Part shown: positions 32,285-41,693 of the stretch, piece by piece
Layout: each line of letters starts with the position of its first letter
How positions within the stretch are numbered: the first letter of the stretch is position 1
NCBI GenBank assembly: GCA_038749025.1
Contig: JBCDIL010000017.1
Span: 1 to 64,000 of the forward strand
DNA: 64,000 nucleotides
DNA from: JBCAXA01 sp038749025
GTDB taxonomy: Bacteria; Pseudomonadota; Gammaproteobacteria; Steroidobacterales; Woeseiaceae
Direction: 5' to 3'
Translations under genes and position numbers: made by a program
Notes under the pieces: generated by a model
Database searches by the model: none
The model's input: only the letters and a program-made list of their open reading frames with translations
Told to the model about the DNA's origin: nothing

Positions 32285-34239
32285 GCGCTGGCGACGAACG
32301 GCGCGTCCTCAACACGCGGCCTGTCGGCCAGACCGAAACGCTAGACGCGGCATTAGCCGACGCCGGCTTCGCCGTTGACCACCTACCCGCGCTCGCCATC
32401 GAACCGATCGATGCGGCCGCCATCACGTCCGCTTACACGGCCGAGCTGCCGGCCGATTTTGCCGTCTTCGTCAGTCGCAATGCGGTCGACCACGGGTTTG
32501 GCGCGCTCGCGTTCGACACGACCAAAACCCGGATCGTTGCGATCGGCGCTGCGACCGCCGATGCGCTAACAGCGGCCGGTGTTGGTGATGTCATCGTCAA
32601 CCCCGGTGTACGCAGCGAAGATTTACTGACGCTCGACGCGTGGCAAGGGGATCTCAGCGGCCAGCGAATCGTCATTGTGCGTGGCGACGACGGCCGCGAA
32701 GTCTTGCGCGATACGTTGCTTGAGCGCGGTGCCAGCGTCGATGTCGTGGACGTCTACAAACGGGTCTTGCCGGAGCCCGATCCCAGCGAGGTTGAGCGCG
32801 TCTGTACCGCCCTAGACGACGACCACTACAACGCGGTCGCCGTGATGTCGCTGGCCACGATGACGAACCTCGAGACGATCCTTGGCACGGGCCGAATGGC
32901 CCGCGCCACCGTTGTTACACCAAGCCGTGGCGTTGTTGAGCAGCGTGAACAGGCCGGCGCTTCCGGCGCGACGATTCTGACCGACAGCGCCGATCCAGCC
33001 GCGATCGTGGCGGCGATCCCGACGGAGGCGCCGACACCGGCTAGCGATAGCACTACAGCGGCGCCGCCTGCCGACACGCCGCCTCCCACACCGCCTGCGC
33101 CACCGCCGGTCGAACGCAAAGGCGGCGGCCTGGCGTTGATTCTCAGTATCGCGGCACTGGCCATGAGCGCGGTCGCGTTGTACCAGACGACACGTTCGCC
33201 AGCCGCGCCAGAACCGGTCGCTGCCGCCGAGACGACAACACCAGCGGCGACGACGACAACGGTTGATGCTGCCGAGGCCAGCGCAGCACTCGATGCGCTG
33301 CGCCGCACGGTTACCGCCGCCGGCGACACCAGTTCGGCCAACCAGACCGCCATCGCCGAACTCGAGACGGCACAAGCGGCCTTGCAACGCCGCTTGGCCG
33401 AGTTCGATCGGCAGATTGGCCAGCGCCAAGACTTGTTGGAGTCGCTCCCCGGACGCGTCGAGAACGTCGAACAATCCGTCGCCGGCATTCAAGGTATCGC
33501 GGCCGGTACGCGGACCGAATGGCTGCTCGCCGAGGCGGAATACTATTTGCAGCTCGCGAACGCGCAGTTGCAGCTGGCGCGCAATCCGACCTTGGCCGCG
33601 TACGGCTTAGAACTTGCCGACCAACGGGTGCGTGAACTATCCGACCCCGCCTACACACCGGTTCGCCGAGCGCTCGCCGATGAGATGCGGGCACTCGCGA
33701 GCGTCGAGCAAGACGATCTCGAAGGCGTTGCTTTAGAGCTCGCCAGCTTGGCCGACAGTGTGGCGACACTACCGTTACGCGATGAAGTGGCCGCGCAGCG
33801 AGCCCAGTTACCCGACGAGGTTGCCGAAACGACCGGTGACGATGAAGAAGGCTCGCTCGGTCGACTGTGGCGGGCCGCTGGCGAACAACTCGGTAAAGGT
33901 TTTCGGGTGCGCAAGCTCGACGAATCACTGAAGCCTCTTATGTCGCCGGAGGCGAGCTACTTCTTGCGCACCAATCTCGCGCTGAAATTCGACACGGCAC
34001 GGCTGGCGCTGCTCCGTAACGAGCAAGAGGCCTTCGAGCGCAGCCTCACCGATGCCAACGCGTGGCTGCAGGATTACTTCGACACCGACAGTGCTGCCGT
34101 CGCCAATGCGCTGACGACCCTCGCGGACCTTAGTGACGCAACGCTATCGACGACGTACCCGGATATCTCCGGTTCGCTGACGCTACTGCGGCGAACGCGC
34201 TCGCTGGCGAGCGGAGTCGCGGCTACCGACGAACCATGA
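32281..34239 (+). CDS. hemD: Fused uroporphyrinogen-III synthase and HemX domain
   Basis: 652 residues from the GTG at 32281. Residues about 5-240 are uroporphyrinogen-III synthase (VLNTRPVGQTETLDAALADA, VFVSRNAVDHGF, VRGDDGREVLRDTLLERGA, VVTPSRGVVEQ), which closes the tetrapyrrole ring. A proline/threonine-rich linker follows (PPTPPAPPPVERKG), then one membrane helix (LALILSIAALAMSAVALYQ) and a HemX domain with long coiled coil and TEWLLAEAEYYLQLANAQLQ. In most gammaproteobacteria hemD and hemX are separate adjacent genes; here the frame runs through without a stop. The fusion tethers HemD to the inner membrane with HemX and HemY. Confidence 0.92.
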   Translation: MSAGDERRVLNTRPVGQTETLDAALADAGFAVDHLPALAIEPIDAAAITSAYTAELPADFAVFVSRNAVDHGFGALAFDTTKTRIVAIGAATADALTAAGVGDVIVNPGVRSEDLLTLDAWQGDLSGQRIVIVRGDDGREVLRDTLLERGASVDVVDVYKRVLPEPDPSEVERVCTALDDDHYNAVAVMSLATMTNLETILGTGRMARATVVTPSRGVVEQREQAGASGATILTDSADPAAIVAAIPTEAPTPASDSTTAAPPADTPPPTPPAPPPVERKGGGLALILSIAALAMSAVALYQTTRSPAAPEPVAAAETTTPAATTTTVDAAEASAALDALRRTVTAAGDTSSANQTAIAELETAQAALQRRLAEFDRQIGQRQDLLESLPGRVENVEQSVAGIQGIAAGTRTEWLLAEAEYYLQLANAQLQLARNPTLAAYGLELADQRVRELSDPAYTPVRRALADEMRALASVEQDDLEGVALELASLADSVATLPLRDEVAAQRAQLPDEVAETTGDDEEGSLGRLWRAAGEQLGKGFRVRKLDESLKPLMSPEASYFLRTNLALKFDTARLALLRNEQEAFERSLTDANAWLQDYFDTDSAAVANALTTLADLSDATLSTTYPDISGSLTLLRRTRSLASGVAATDEP

Positions 34240-35462
34240 AATTCGGGCTGTTCGTCATACTCGCGGTTATCGGCGGCGGCTTTTTCGCCCACTTCGTCGC
34301 GTCCGACCCTGGCTATGTTGTCATCGAGTTCAGTGGCTATTTAATCGAGACGTCGGTGCCAGTCCTGATCGCGCTGGTGGCCGCCATCGGTATCGCCGTC
34401 TGGTCGATCGTCTGGCTATTTCGCACGCCGCGTCGTCTGGGCGAAGCGTACGGCGCCATGCGCCGTGAGCGCCAGACTAAGCAATTTACGCGCGGCCTCA
34501 TCGCCGCAGCGGAGGGCCGCTTCGCCAAGGGCGAACGGCTACTGACGCGTGGAGCCGGTGACGCCGAAACGCCGATGCTCAATTACTTGGCCGCGGCTCG
34601 CGTCGCCCACCAACAAGGGGCCATTGAACGGCGCGATAACTGGCTTACGCTGGCCTACGAACAAACCCCCGATGCCGGCAATGCTGTCCTGCTAACGCAG
34701 GCGGAGCTGCAGCTGGCGCAAGGGCAATACGAACAAGCCCTCGCGACGCTGGCACGCGTGCGCCAGGCGGTACCGAACCACCCGCAAGCCCTGACTTTGC
34801 TCGCGCGAACCTACGCGGCGCTTGGCGACTGGGCAGCGCTAGGCCAATACCTGCCTACGCTGTCCAAGCTCGGCCGCTTCGACGAGGCAACGCTTAGCGA
34901 CTGGTCCCGCCGGGCCGCACTAACCCGGTTCGAGAATTCGGCGGGCGACAAGGCGGCTCTGACCAGCGCATGGCGCGCGTTGGACAAAACGCAACAAGCC
35001 GATCCAGAACTCCTGCTGGTCTATGTCGAACGCCTGATCGATGTCGGCGCCAGTAAAGAGAGTGAGACGTTGTTGCGTAAAGCGCTCTCCAAGAGCTGGG
35101 ACGATACCTTGGTGACGGGTTACGGCGAATTGACCGACGCGGCGCCGGCATCACAGCTCAAAGTCGTCGAAGGGTGGCTCCGCGATCGCGGTGACAACGC
35201 GGCCTTGCTGTACGCCGCTGGCCGCATCTGCATACGCGGTGCGCTCTGGGGCAAGGCCCGTAGCTACTTGGAGTCGGCCATTGCCATCGCCCCAACACCG
35301 GCGATGTATCAAGCCTATGGCGAACTCTTAACCGCTCTCGGTGAGGCCGATCCGGCAAGCGCTGCGTTCCGGCAAGGTTTGGGGATGGCGGCGGGTCGGG
35401 CGCCGCTGACATTGCCAGCACCGGACCCCGCAGCGGAAGACGAGTCAGCCACCGAATCGTGA
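34236..35462 (+). CDS. hemY: HemY-like TPR membrane protein of the hem operon
   Basis: 408 residues. Two hydrophobic helices at the N-terminus (FVILAVIGGGFFAHFVAS and VPVLIALVAAIGIAVWSIVW) are followed by the HemY_N block PRRLGEAYGAMRRERQTKQF and tetratricopeptide-like helices to the C-terminus. This is the gammaproteobacterial HemY, not the unrelated protoporphyrinogen oxidase of the same name. It is thought to scaffold late haem synthesis at the membrane. ATGA overlaps join it to hemD/X before and the oxidoreductase gene after. Confidence 0.9.
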   Translation: MKFGLFVILAVIGGGFFAHFVASDPGYVVIEFSGYLIETSVPVLIALVAAIGIAVWSIVWLFRTPRRLGEAYGAMRRERQTKQFTRGLIAAAEGRFAKGERLLTRGAGDAETPMLNYLAAARVAHQQGAIERRDNWLTLAYEQTPDAGNAVLLTQAELQLAQGQYEQALATLARVRQAVPNHPQALTLLARTYAALGDWAALGQYLPTLSKLGRFDEATLSDWSRRAALTRFENSAGDKAALTSAWRALDKTQQADPELLLVYVERLIDVGASKESETLLRKALSKSWDDTLVTGYGELTDAAPASQLKVVEGWLRDRGDNAALLYAAGRICIRGALWGKARSYLESAIAIAPTPAMYQAYGELLTALGEADPASAAFRQGLGMAAGRAPLTLPAPDPAAEDESATES

Positions 35463-36316
35463 GTGCGCCAGATACGCCGATACTGATCGTCGGCGCCGGC
35501 TATACCGGGAACCGCCTAACCGAGCGCCTGCGTAATGCAGCTCGCGCCGTGCTCACAGTGTCCCGGAGCCCGCGCGAGGGCAGCGATCATTACGTCTGGC
35601 AAGCCGATAGCGAAGCGCCGTTGGCGTTGCCCACCGGACCTTTGCGCGTCGTTTACCTGGTACCACCGGCCGCCGGCCGGCCGGAACCACGGTTAGCCCG
35701 ATTGCTGGCGGCGCTGAACAAGCCACCGGAGCGGGTTGTCTTGGCCTCCACGTCCGGCGTCTACGGCGATTGCGGCGGGGCGTTGATCGATGAATCGCAA
35801 CCGCCGCAACCGGGTTCAGAGCGAGCTCGGCGGCGCGTCGAACAAGAGCAGACGCTAGCGACGTGGGCCACGCAAGCGGGCGTGCGGGCACTGATCCTAC
35901 GCATCGCCGGCATCTATGGGCCCGGGCGATTACCGCTAGAGCGCATCGCCGCAGGAGAACCGGTGATCGCGCGCACCGAGGCCTACCCGGGCAACCGTAT
36001 CCACGTCGATGACCTCGTCACGGTCTTGATCGCCGCGATCGATCACCCGACGGCCAGCGGTGTGTTCAACGTCGCAGACGGTCAGCCTATCTCGGGTACC
36101 GTTTACTACCGACGGGTTGCGCAGCTGGCCGGGGTAGAGCCACCGAAGGAAATCAGCCGCGCCGAAGCGAAGCGAACGTTTTCCGCCCAGCGATACTCGT
36201 TCCTCGCCGAATCGCGTCGTCTTGACGTAAGCCGGTTACACGATCAGCTGGGCGTAACGCTACGCTACGCCGATCTTGATGCCGGCATTCGCGCCGCGCT
36301 CGCCGCTCAAGGCTGA
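35459..36316 (+). CDS. NAD-dependent epimerase/SDR-family oxidoreductase (YeeZ-like)
   Basis: 285-residue extended short-chain dehydrogenase. The Rossmann motif ILIVGAGYTGNRLTERL binds NAD(P), and ASTSGVYGDCGG holds the SxxxY-type region in altered form; FNVADGQPISGTVYYRR is typical of the small-epimerase group that includes E. coli YeeZ. GTG start overlapping the hemY stop (GTGA at 35459-35462), so it is the last gene of the hem transcript. Substrate unknown. Ends tail-to-tail with the ParA gene with a 10-base overlap. Confidence 0.85.
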   Translation: MSAPDTPILIVGAGYTGNRLTERLRNAARAVLTVSRSPREGSDHYVWQADSEAPLALPTGPLRVVYLVPPAAGRPEPRLARLLAALNKPPERVVLASTSGVYGDCGGALIDESQPPQPGSERARRRVEQEQTLATWATQAGVRALILRIAGIYGPGRLPLERIAAGEPVIARTEAYPGNRIHVDDLVTVLIAAIDHPTASGVFNVADGQPISGTVYYRRVAQLAGVEPPKEISRAEAKRTFSAQRYSFLAESRRLDVSRLHDQLGVTLRYADLDAGIRAALAAQG

Positions 36317-36945
36317 GAGCGCTTCGACTCCAAGAAATCGATCAGCTGTTCCCACTGCTGCCAGTCGGGCCAAGCGAGGTACTCGGGAAGCTCATGAATG
36401 CCAAGGCCGCGGCTGTAGGCACGCACGTAATTCTGCGCTTCGCGTAACCACGATACATACGGCACTTTCAGCTTCTGCATGTATTCGTCGAGATCATCGG
36501 CGATCTTGGTGTTATCGCGGACCCGATTCGCCATGACCGCCACTTTGCATTTCTTGGTTTGCACGCGGTGAGTCGACTTCAGCACATCGATGAATTTCGA
36601 CGTGGCATCCATGTCGATGGGCGAGGGCAAAACCGGCACCAATATCGTATCGGCGTGATTGACGAGCTGCGTGAGCTCGCTGCCGACAGTGCGTGCTGGC
36701 GCATCCATGACACACAACTCAATGCTGCGCGATAGATGCTTCAACCCGTCTTTGACGGCATCAATACCGGCGATCGTCGGCCGGTTATCAGGCCGTCGCG
36801 ATAGCCAGTTGAGGCTGGAGTGTTGGGGATCGTAGTCAGCCAAGGCGACTTTTTTGCCTTCACGGGCGTAGTACGCAGCGATGTTGGTCGCGATGGTACT
36901 CTTGCCGCTTCCCCCCTTGGCATTCATAACCATGATGTGCCGCAT
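36307..36945 (-). CDS. Orphan ParA-family P-loop ATPase
   Basis: 212-residue cytoplasmic ATPase of the ParA/MinD type. It has the deviant Walker A NAKGGSGKSTIATNIAAYYA near residues 8-27, the A-prime segment LADYDPQHSSLNWL, and the Walker B-like ELCVMDAPA. There is no ParB or parS-like site nearby, so it is not a chromosome partition pair; solitary ParAs position cargo such as chemoreceptor arrays, pili or flagella. An AGGAAAG ribosome site precedes the ATG at 36945. Divergent from dapF with a 139-base gap holding a small dyad (GACA-4-TGTC at 37010-37021). Confidence 0.88.
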   Translation of the reverse strand: MRHIMVMNAKGGSGKSTIATNIAAYYAREGKKVALADYDPQHSSLNWLSRRPDNRPTIAGIDAVKDGLKHLSRSIELCVMDAPARTVGSELTQLVNHADTILVPVLPSPIDMDATSKFIDVLKSTHRVQTKKCKVAVMANRVRDNTKIADDLDEYMQKLKVPYVSWLREAQNYVRAYSRGLGIHELPEYLAWPDWQQWEQLIDFLESKRSQP

Positions 36946-37084
36946 CGATCTTTCCTGTTCTATTTGTTGAGTCGATGTGTCTGTTGTTTATGTAAAGTAC
37001 CGTCGGCGGACAGAAATGTCTACGGTAGTGCGAACAGTGAATGCAATTGCCGACAAACTAACGGTGCGTGAATCGCGAGAGTGA

Positions 37085-37909
37085 ATGGCAACCAACTTTT
37101 TAAAGATGCACGGTGCAGGCAACGACGTCGTTGTCATCATGGCGAACAGCGATGACCCATTACCGGCGACAACGCGCGTTCGTGAACTAGCTCACCGGCG
37201 GACCGGCATCGGCTTCGATCAACTCATTTGGGTCACGCCGGAGGCGACACCGGGTATTGATGCGCACTACCGTATCTATAACGCCGATGGCAGCGAGGTT
37301 GAGCAATGCGGCAATGGAGCGCGTTGCCTTGCTCGCGCTTGGCACGACCATACCGGTGCCGGCCCGCAGCTGACCTTCTCGAGTCCGGCCGGACCGATTG
37401 AGGCAGAAATCACCGGTAATGAGGTGGCGCTCAACATGGGGCCGCCGCGGCGGCCGGCGGCTGATCTACCCAGCGCCGCGAACGACCCGTCACCGTTAGC
37501 CTCGATTGAGGCGCTCGGCCAAGCCTGGCCATTGTGGCTGGTATCCATGGGCAATCCGCACGCGGTCTTATTGGTTGACGATGTCAGGACGGCGCCGGTC
37601 GCAGCACTCGGTCCGGCGCTGCAACAACACCCGGCGTTTCCAGCCGCCGTCAATGTCGGTTTTCTTGCGGTGACCGCCCGCAATAAGGCGATGCTGCGCG
37701 TCTATGAACGTGGCAGCGGCGAAACACTGGCCTGCGGCAGCGGCGCGTGCGCGGCGGCTGTCGCGGGACGCTTAGCCGGGCATCTGGACGAGCGCGTAAC
37801 GCTGACACTGCCAGGCGGGGATCTCGTGGTAAGCTGGCGCGGTCTGAACGACCCGGTCTGGCTTCGCGGACCGGCCGATTACGCTTATCACGGAACCCTC
37901 GACTTATGA
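37085..37909 (+). CDS. dapF: Diaminopimelate epimerase
   Basis: 274-residue cytoplasmic enzyme converting LL- to meso-diaminopimelate for lysine and peptidoglycan. The start FLKMHGAGNDVVVI is typical, and the two catalytic cysteines are in EQCGNGARCLA and TLACGSGACAAAVAG. GIGFDQLIW and VSMGNPHAVLLVDDV are also family marks. The stop overlaps the DUF484 start as ATGA. The dapF-DUF484-xerC order is common in gammaproteobacteria. Confidence 0.96.
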   Translation: MATNFLKMHGAGNDVVVIMANSDDPLPATTRVRELAHRRTGIGFDQLIWVTPEATPGIDAHYRIYNADGSEVEQCGNGARCLARAWHDHTGAGPQLTFSSPAGPIEAEITGNEVALNMGPPRRPAADLPSAANDPSPLASIEALGQAWPLWLVSMGNPHAVLLVDDVRTAPVAALGPALQQHPAFPAAVNVGFLAVTARNKAMLRVYERGSGETLACGSGACAAAVAGRLAGHLDERVTLTLPGGDLVVSWRGLNDPVWLRGPADYAYHGTLDL

Positions 37910-38625
37910 GCAGCACTCAACGGCAAAGCGTCGCGAACGAAAATGCCGTGGATGCCACTAGCGTTGCCGAGTATCTGCGCCAGCATCCCGACTTTTTCGA
38001 ACAAAACCGGTCGTTGTTGAATTCGCTGACCCTGCCGCACGGCGGTGGCGGCGGTACCGTTTCATTGGTCGAGCGACAGGTCGCTACGCTCCGGCAAAAA
38101 AACCTGAAGTTGGATCAGCGCCTGCGCGAACTGGTTGGGATCGCCCAGCAAAACGACAAATTGTCGGTCAAGATCCATGCGCTAACGGTTGATCTGGTGG
38201 CCAGTAACGGCGCTGATGCGATCGTCGCTCGGTTGGAAGAGCATTTACGGACCGCGTTTGCTGCTGAATATGCTGTCTTGGTCGTCTTTGCCGACGGGCC
38301 ACTGGCCGATGTGGGCCTCAGCAAACGCCGCTTTGTACGCCCACTGCCATCAGATGGCGAGACGCTGGCGCCGTTTCGGACATTCCTAGACAGCAAACGG
38401 ACCCGCTGCGGACAGATTCGCGACGCGCAGTGCACCGCGTTGTTCGGCGAAGATGGCGACGATATTGGCTCGGCGGCCTTGGTACCGCTCGGTACCGACC
38501 CATTGCTCGGGTTCCTGGCGATCGGCAACCGCGATCGCAATCATTTCAACCCGGCCATCAGCACCGAGTTTTTAACCCGCCTCGGCCAGATACTGAGCGC
38601 CACACTGCATCGCTCGGCCGGCTAA
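37906..38625 (+). CDS. DUF484-family protein
   Basis: 239 residues from the ATG at 37906 (open frame extends to 37747 inside dapF). VAEYLRQHPDFFEQNRSLLN is the DUF484 signature, followed by SLVERQVATLRQKNLKLDQR as a coiled coil and a C-terminal GAF-like domain. It is nearly always placed between dapF and xerC, and may influence XerC or cell division, but its role is not established. The xerC GTG follows two bases after the stop. Confidence 0.92.
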   Translation: MSSTQRQSVANENAVDATSVAEYLRQHPDFFEQNRSLLNSLTLPHGGGGGTVSLVERQVATLRQKNLKLDQRLRELVGIAQQNDKLSVKIHALTVDLVASNGADAIVARLEEHLRTAFAAEYAVLVVFADGPLADVGLSKRRFVRPLPSDGETLAPFRTFLDSKRTRCGQIRDAQCTALFGEDGDDIGSAALVPLGTDPLLGFLAIGNRDRNHFNPAISTEFLTRLGQILSATLHRSAG

Positions 38626-38627
38626 TC

Positions 38628-39539
38628 GTGGCCAAGACGCCGCTGCCCGACCCGGTTAGCGCGTTTCTCGAGCATCTTCGCAGTGAGCGGCGCTGCGCCG
38701 CGCACACACTGCGTAACTACGAACTCGACCTGCAGCGGTTTTGCCGTTGGGTCGACGCCGAATCGTTGCACTTATTGCACGGCGTCGATGAAACCGCCGT
38801 ACGTCGGTTTGCCGCGGCCGAGCATCGCCGCGGGCTGGCACCCCGATCCATTCAGCGCCGGCTATCGGCTGTCCGTGCCTTGTATCGGTTCCTCGGTCGC
38901 GAGCAACAGGTCGATGCCAACCCCGCGAGCAGCATCCAAGCACCCAAAGCGGCGAAGCGCTTGCCGGCAACACTCGATGCGGACCAACTGACACGGTTAC
39001 TGCAACTACCGGGCGACAGCCCGCTGGTACGCCGTGATCGGGCCATGTTTGAGCTTCTCTACTCATCTGGCCTGCGTCTCGACGAACTGGTCACACTCGA
39101 TCTTGGGGACCTCGACATCAGCGACGCGACAGTTCAGGTCCTAGGTAAAGGCAGTAAAGAGCGAATCGTGCCGGTCGGTCGATTTGCACTGGCCGCTTAC
39201 GGTGATTGGCTGGCGGTGCGCGGCGAACTCGCTGATCGCGAGACGCCAGCGGTCTTTGTCAGTCAGCGGGGCCGGCGCATTAGCCACCGCAGTGTCCAAG
39301 CTCGGCTCGACTACTGGGCGCGCCGACAGGGGATCGAACAACGGGTCCATCCGCACTTGTTACGCCACTCGTTCGCCACTCACGTTCTCGAGTCTAGCCA
39401 TGATCTGCGCGGCGTTCAGGAACTCCTGGGGCACGCCGATATCGGGACTACGCAGGTCTACACACACCTTGATTTCCAGCATTTGGCCCAGATATACGAC
39501 GCTACGCACCCGCGTGCGAAGACCCGCAAGCGGCAATAA
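38628..39539 (+). CDS. xerC: Tyrosine recombinase XerC
   Basis: 303 residues from the GTG at 38628. N-terminal SAM-like DNA-binding domain (VSAFLEHLRSERRCAAHTLR) and C-terminal catalytic domain with the R in ELLYSSGLRLDELVTL, HPHLLRHSFATHVLES (HxxR), the GH in QELLGHADI, and the nucleophile Y in TTQVYTHLDF. With XerD it resolves chromosome dimers at dif during division. The dif site is not in this window. Gene order matches other gammaproteobacteria. Confidence 0.95.
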   Translation: MAKTPLPDPVSAFLEHLRSERRCAAHTLRNYELDLQRFCRWVDAESLHLLHGVDETAVRRFAAAEHRRGLAPRSIQRRLSAVRALYRFLGREQQVDANPASSIQAPKAAKRLPATLDADQLTRLLQLPGDSPLVRRDRAMFELLYSSGLRLDELVTLDLGDLDISDATVQVLGKGSKERIVPVGRFALAAYGDWLAVRGELADRETPAVFVSQRGRRISHRSVQARLDYWARRQGIEQRVHPHLLRHSFATHVLESSHDLRGVQELLGHADIGTTQVYTHLDFQHLAQIYDATHPRAKTRKRQ

Positions 39540-39553
39540 ATCGAGGCGTTTGG

Positions 39554-40090
39554 ATGGATCAGTTTCACGGCACCACGATCGTGTCGTACCGACGTGACGG
39601 TACCGTCGCCATTGGCGGCGATGGCCAAGTGTCGCTCGGCAACACCGTCATGAAAGGCAATGCCCGCAAAGTGCGGCGCTTGCACGAGGGCCGCGTGCTC
39701 GCCGGTTTCGCCGGTGGCACGGCGGATGCTTTCACCTTGTTCGAGTATTTCGAGCGCAAGCTTGAGCAATACGGCAATCTCACCCGCGCGGCGATCGAAC
39801 TCGCCAAGGATTGGCGCACCGACCGAGTCCTGCGTCGGCTCGAAGCATTGCTGGCGGTCGCCGACCACGAAAGCTCGTTGATCATCTCAGGCAACGGTGA
39901 CGTGATCGAGCCCGAAGACAACCTAATGGCCATCGGCTCAGGCGGCTCCTACGCCCAAGCGGCGGCGCGGGCGCTAGCGGACAATACGGCGCTTAGTGCC
40001 AGCGAGATCGTCGAGAAATCGCTCACTATCGCCGCCGATATTTGCGTTTTCACGAACCGCAACATCATCGTCGAAACGCTAACTAACTAA
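39554..40090 (+). CDS. hslV: ATP-dependent protease subunit HslV (ClpQ)
   Basis: 178-residue proteasome-like peptidase. The short propeptide MDQFHG precedes the catalytic threonine in TTIVSYRRDG, and GGDGQVSLGNTVMKGNARKV with VLAGFAGGTADAFTL complete the pattern. It forms dodecamers capped by HslU, encoded 46 bases downstream. GAGG ribosome site upstream. Usually heat-shock induced; no sigma-32 promoter was recognised in the short gap after xerC. Confidence 0.96.
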   Translation: MDQFHGTTIVSYRRDGTVAIGGDGQVSLGNTVMKGNARKVRRLHEGRVLAGFAGGTADAFTLFEYFERKLEQYGNLTRAAIELAKDWRTDRVLRRLEALLAVADHESSLIISGNGDVIEPEDNLMAIGSGGSYAQAAARALADNTALSASEIVEKSLTIAADICVFTNRNIIVETLTN

Positions 40091-40136
40091 GACTCCGGTA
40101 GCACGTGACGCTACCGCTGCATTGATTGAGACGACC

Positions 40137-41471
40137 ATGTCGCAAATGACTCCCCGTGAAATCGTCCAAGAATTGGACAAACACATCGTTGGCCAGACTT
40201 CGGCCAAGCGCTCAGTGGCTATCGCGCTACGCAACCGCTGGCGGCGCGTACAAATCGATGAACCGATGCGCAGCGAGATAACCCCGAAGAACATTCTGAT
40301 GATCGGGCCGACCGGTGTTGGCAAGACCGAGATCGCTCGACGCTTGGCTCGACTTGCGCGTGCTCCGTTTATCAAGATTGAAGCCACCAAGTTCACCGAG
40401 GTCGGTTACGTTGGCCGAGAAGTCGACTCGATCATTCGCGACCTGACCGATGTCGCGATAAAAGAAACGCGAGAATTCGAGATGGCGAAGGTTCGCCACC
40501 GTGCCGAGGATGCAGCGGAAGAACGGGTTCTCGATGCGTTGCTACCTGGATCAAGCCGACAGGTTGGTTTCTCGAGCGATGCCCCGGACACCGGCAACGA
40601 CACACGCCAGAAATTTCGCAAAATGCTTCGCGAAGGCAAACTCGACAACAAAGAGATCGATGTCGAGGTGCAGAACCTGCCGGTCGGTGTTGAGATAATG
40701 GCCCCGCCCGGACTCGAGGAGATGACGAGTCAACTAAAAAGTATGTTCCAAAACTTGGGTGGTGGACGGACGCGACAACGCAAGTTAAAAGTCGCCGACG
40801 CGCTCAAACTGCTGACTGACGAAGAAGCCGCCAACCTCGTCGATGAAGAGGAACTAAAAGCACAAGCGCTGGAGGCCGTCGAACAACACGGCATCGTCTT
40901 TATCGATGAAATCGACAAAGTTGCGCGACGCAGCGACAAGATGGGCGCCGATGTGTCACGCGAGGGTGTCCAGCGCGACCTGCTACCGCTTGTCGAAGGC
41001 AGCACGATCAGCACCAAGTACGGGATGGTGAAAACCGACCACATTCTCTTTATCGCGTCAGGAGCCTTCCATGTCGCCAAGCCATCAGACCTGATCCCAG
41101 AGCTGCAAGGTCGCTTTCCAATCCGGGTTGAACTGGACTCGTTGGAGAGTGCCGATTTTGTCCGAATCTTGACCGAGCCTGACGCATCGCTGACTCGCCA
41201 ATACGCCGCACTGCTCGCAACGGAAGGCGTCACCGTCGAGTTCACCGACGATGGGGTGAAGCGGATAGCCGATGTCGCTGCCGACGTAAACGAAAACACC
41301 GAAAACATCGGCGCACGTCGCCTGCATACGGTCATGGAACGCTTGCTCGATACCGTCTCGTTCGAAGCCGCCGATAAAAGTGGAGCAGCGGTGACGGTCG
41401 ACAAGAACTACGTCGATGACCACTTGGGCGAGTTGGTCAGTAACGAGGACCTCAGTCGGTACATCCTGTGA
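40137..41471 (+). CDS. hslU: ATP-dependent protease ATPase subunit HslU (ClpY)
   Basis: 444 residues from the ATG at 40137, whose translation MSQMTPREIVQELDKHIVGQ matches the family start; a TTG at 40122 would add five odd residues. AAA+ unfoldase with Walker A GPTGVGKTEIARRLARL near residue 57, an inserted I-domain around 110-240, Walker B GIVFIDEIDKVA, and the C-terminal tail DLSRYIL that docks into HslV. Partner gene hslV lies just upstream. Its stop overlaps the slyX start by four bases. Confidence 0.96.
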   Translation: MSQMTPREIVQELDKHIVGQTSAKRSVAIALRNRWRRVQIDEPMRSEITPKNILMIGPTGVGKTEIARRLARLARAPFIKIEATKFTEVGYVGREVDSIIRDLTDVAIKETREFEMAKVRHRAEDAAEERVLDALLPGSSRQVGFSSDAPDTGNDTRQKFRKMLREGKLDNKEIDVEVQNLPVGVEIMAPPGLEEMTSQLKSMFQNLGGGRTRQRKLKVADALKLLTDEEAANLVDEEELKAQALEAVEQHGIVFIDEIDKVARRSDKMGADVSREGVQRDLLPLVEGSTISTKYGMVKTDHILFIASGAFHVAKPSDLIPELQGRFPIRVELDSLESADFVRILTEPDASLTRQYAALLATEGVTVEFTDDGVKRIADVAADVNENTENIGARRLHTVMERLLDTVSFEAADKSGAAVTVDKNYVDDHLGELVSNEDLSRYIL

Positions 41472-41671
41472 ACGACGTCGACCGTCTGACCGCCACCGAA
41501 ACCAAACTGGCGTACCTCGAAGACGCTGTCGATACGTTGAGCGATGTCGTGATCAAGCAACGCGAGATGCTCGACTCGCTACTGCGCCAGCTCACGGAGT
41601 TAAGTGATCGCCTCGATGCCGCCGGTGCCGGTACCGACCCGAACGGCGACGAACGCCCACCGCATTATTGA
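41468..41671 (+). CDS. slyX: SlyX-family protein
   Basis: 67-residue coiled-coil protein with GTG start in a GTGA overlap with hslU. TKLAYLEDAVDTLSDVVIKQ and the C-terminal PPHY are typical SlyX features. Function of SlyX is unclear. Sits between hslU and DUF971 on one apparent transcript. Confidence 0.9.
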   Translation: MNDVDRLTATETKLAYLEDAVDTLSDVVIKQREMLDSLLRQLTELSDRLDAAGAGTDPNGDERPPHY

Positions 41672-41693
41672 GGCCTTGAATCGCTCGCCGGAC

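Noticed and set aside
32812..33492. Two long antisense frames opposite the hemD/hemX gene
   Set aside because: Low-complexity, alanine/arginine-rich translations typical of the antisense strand of G+C-rich genes; the sense protein is well recognised.
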